A stretch of DNA of 64,000 nucleotides, from contig JALEMI010000034.1 of the NCBI GenBank assembly GCA_022768325.1, positions 17,746 to 81,745 of the forward strand, read 5' to 3'. This DNA is from Bacteroidales bacterium. Lineage in GTDB: Bacteria > Bacteroidota > Bacteroidia > Bacteroidales > Marinilabiliaceae. The position numbers and the translations under genes are program-made. Shown in pieces: positions 62,562 through 64,000 of this stretch (its first letter is position 1; the number at the start of each line of letters is the position of its first letter). The notes below the pieces were generated by a model, which did no database searches, was not told where the DNA came from, and saw only the letters and a program-made list of their open reading frames with translations.

Positions 62562-64000
62562 TTAGAAAGACTTCATGTCTTCCTTCATATATTTATTGAC
62601 AATTTTCTCGGGGATGAACTTCCAGTTGTCGAGTGGCGAGAGTTTAATCTTGCCATCCTTGGACTGTGCGGCCATCTCGGCGAGGTCGTTAATCAGGAGG
62701 CCACGGAGATCTTCGTCGAAAGTCTTGATGATGCGCTTTGGGATGTCGTTGAAGGAAATACCCGCGCCATGTTCGAGAAGGCCTCCGCCGCCATTGGCAC
62801 GGTAGCTGTTCATGGCGACCTTGTAGGTCTTCGAGAGGCTGAACTTGGAGCCGTCGGCCATCATTTGGATGGTGATACGATGTCCTTTCTTCTTGGTCAC
62901 ATCGACAGTGTAGACGATGCCAGCCGCGGAATCGAGGGCGTAGGTGTTGGTCTTCATGCGCCCGGGCTTGGAGAGAAGGAGGACGTGGCCGTTATCGTTG
63001 GGGTTTTGAATCCACTGATCGTAGCTGTATTCGAGGTAGTTGAGAATCTCCTTGCCTGTCATTTTGAGGACGGCGAGCTTATTCTCGAACTTATAGAGCG
63101 CGAACATACGGCCGACAGTGATGTCGCCAGCTGGAATCTCGACATTGACCTGCATAGGCGCGGTGAAGCTGATGTCGGCACCTGTGCTCTTGAGCATAGT
63201 CCTGTGGACGGCATCGCAGAAGACGGAGCTGCCGGCGAGCGCATCCTTGGCGTAGATAGGCTCTTTGAGATTGGCGATGACGCGGCGGGTGTAGGCCTTG
63301 ACGGCGAGCTGCTGTGGACGGAACTTATCGTTGTACGTGTCGGAGGGCTTGACATTGGAGAGCGCGATGATGCTGGACTTGCAGACCTTTGAGCCGTCCT
63401 TCTTGAAGGAGATGGAGAGCTGGCCAATGTTTCGGGAGGTGGCACCTACGTCGAGAATAGGGACGCGGCGGCCTGAAGGAGAGATGGCGTCCTTCAGGTA
63501 GAGCTGGTGGTCGTGGCCGATGAGAATGGCATCGAAACCTTCGACACGTTGCGCGACGAGGAGGGAGGCGTTCTCGTTCTTGTAGGTATCGGCAGTTTGC
63601 TTATTGTAATTGAAATTGTGGCCTGAGTGGAAGAGGCCGATGATGGCATCGGGGGACTCGGTCTCCTGCACCACCTTGACCCAGTGGGCTGCGGACTCGA
63701 CCATATCCTCGAACTCCATGCCTGACCAGAAATACTCGGGCAGCCAGTGGGGGACGTAGGGCGTGGTGAGGGCGATGATGGCAATCCTCTTGCCGCCTCT
63801 CTTGAAGACGGCGTAGGGTTGGAAATAGGGCTTGCCCGTCTTGGTGTTCTTGATGTTGGCGGCGAGGACGGGTGCGTTTACTTGGCCTACGAACTTGTCG
63901 TAGACCTTGTGGGAGGCCTCGATGTCGTGGTTACCGACTCCGATGGCGTCATAGTCCATGAAATTGAAGACACGGGCCATGACATTGACGGCGGAGGTAT
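62562..64000 (-). CDS. 5'-nucleotidase / 2',3'-cyclic phosphodiesterase family protein, 5' end outside window
   Basis: The frame is open to the window edge (TSAVNV before the ATG at 63980), so the N-terminus is missing; ~479 codons are visible. GVGNHDIE is the metallophosphoesterase motif, and FHSGHNFN and GHDHQLYL supply further metal-binding His. The C-terminal 5_nucleotid_C domain starts around residue 230 (NKFRPQQLAVKAYT...) and has YKVAMNSYRANGGGG. This is the UshA/CpdB architecture, normally periplasmic or surface-bound, releasing nucleosides and phosphate from nucleotides. No terminator seen before the AsmA-like gene. Confidence 0.9.
   Translation of the reverse strand, partial: TSAVNVMARVFNFMDYDAIGVGNHDIEASHKVYDKFVGQVNAPVLAANIKNTKTGKPYFQPYAVFKRGGKRIAIIALTTPYVPHWLPEYFWSGMEFEDMVESAAHWVKVVQETESPDAIIGLFHSGHNFNYNKQTADTYKNENASLLVAQRVEGFDAILIGHDHQLYLKDAISPSGRRVPILDVGATSRNIGQLSISFKKDGSKVCKSSIIALSNVKPSDTYNDKFRPQQLAVKAYTRRVIANLKEPIYAKDALAGSSVFCDAVHRTMLKSTGADISFTAPMQVNVEIPAGDITVGRMFALYKFENKLAVLKMTGKEILNYLEYSYDQWIQNPNDNGHVLLLSKPGRMKTNTYALDSAAGIVYTVDVTKKKGHRITIQMMADGSKFSLSKTYKVAMNSYRANGGGGLLEHGAGISFNDIPKRIIKTFDEDLRGLLINDLAEMAAQSKDGKIKLSPLDNWKFIPEKIVNKYMKEDMKSF

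Noticed and set aside
1..64000. CRISPR arrays, tRNA or rRNA genes, insertion sequences
   Set aside because: I saw no regularly spaced long repeats, no cloverleaf or rRNA-like sequence, and no transposase frame while reading the intergenic regions; a dedicated search (tRNAscan, Infernal) could still find short RNAs.

Overview
The window looks like a Bacteroidales chromosome. Transcription units begin with TAnnTTTG -7 elements instead of E. coli-type -10 boxes, Shine-Dalgarno sequences are mostly absent, and the left end is part of a polysaccharide-utilisation locus (PUL). Family content agrees: BACON-GH16, FISUMP-domain lipoprotein, DUF5103/T9SS-plug protein, AsmA-like protein. Codons favour C at the third position, so most genes have long, meaningless open frames on their opposite strand. 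I see no rRNA, tRNA, transposase, integrase or CRISPR array.

Layout. 1-7.1 kb (+): 3' part of a beta-glucan PUL with a cut-off surface glycan-binding protein, a BACON-GH16 endoglucanase lipoprotein and two GH3 beta-glucosidases. 7.2-8.5 kb (-): FISUMP lipoprotein. 8.9-15.0 kb (+): asnB, then an LtaS-like membrane phosphotransferase with an ABC ATPase and permease. 15.2-16.4 kb (+): an AT-rich membrane acyltransferase interrupted at a run of ten C. From 16.4 kb almost everything is on the minus strand: tex, 5-formyl-THF cyclo-ligase, purA, a Ca2+-type P-ATPase, dapA, grpE-dnaJ, two thioredoxin-fold proteins, an amidohydrolase-like protein, a GH25 muramidase, metY, a probable outer-membrane protein, an orphan EcoRI-type DNA methyltransferase, guaA, nudC, a sugar nucleotidyltransferase, clpS-clpA and a second metY. 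Two plus-strand genes interrupt this: a NarL/LuxR-type regulator and a DUF5103 protein.

44-60 kb (-) is a complete-looking division and cell-wall (dcw) cluster read in the order mraZ-rsmH-ftsL-ftsI-murE-mraY-murD-ftsW-murG-murC-ftsQ-ftsA-ftsZ-yqeY. Gaps are 6-48 bases, and murF and ddl are absent. Four CACT repeats exactly 10 bp apart lie in front of mraZ and look like MraZ operators. An AsmA-like protein and a cut-off 5'-nucleotidase close the window.

Most of the window is housekeeping and I found no clear new multi-gene system. The best leads are the poly-C switch candidate in the acyltransferase, the MraZ-box array, the orphan EcoRI-type methyltransferase behind the guaA terminator, a cysteine-less thioredoxin paired with an active one, a regulator with Cys at the phospho-Asp position, and an amidohydrolase-like protein without its HxH metal motif.
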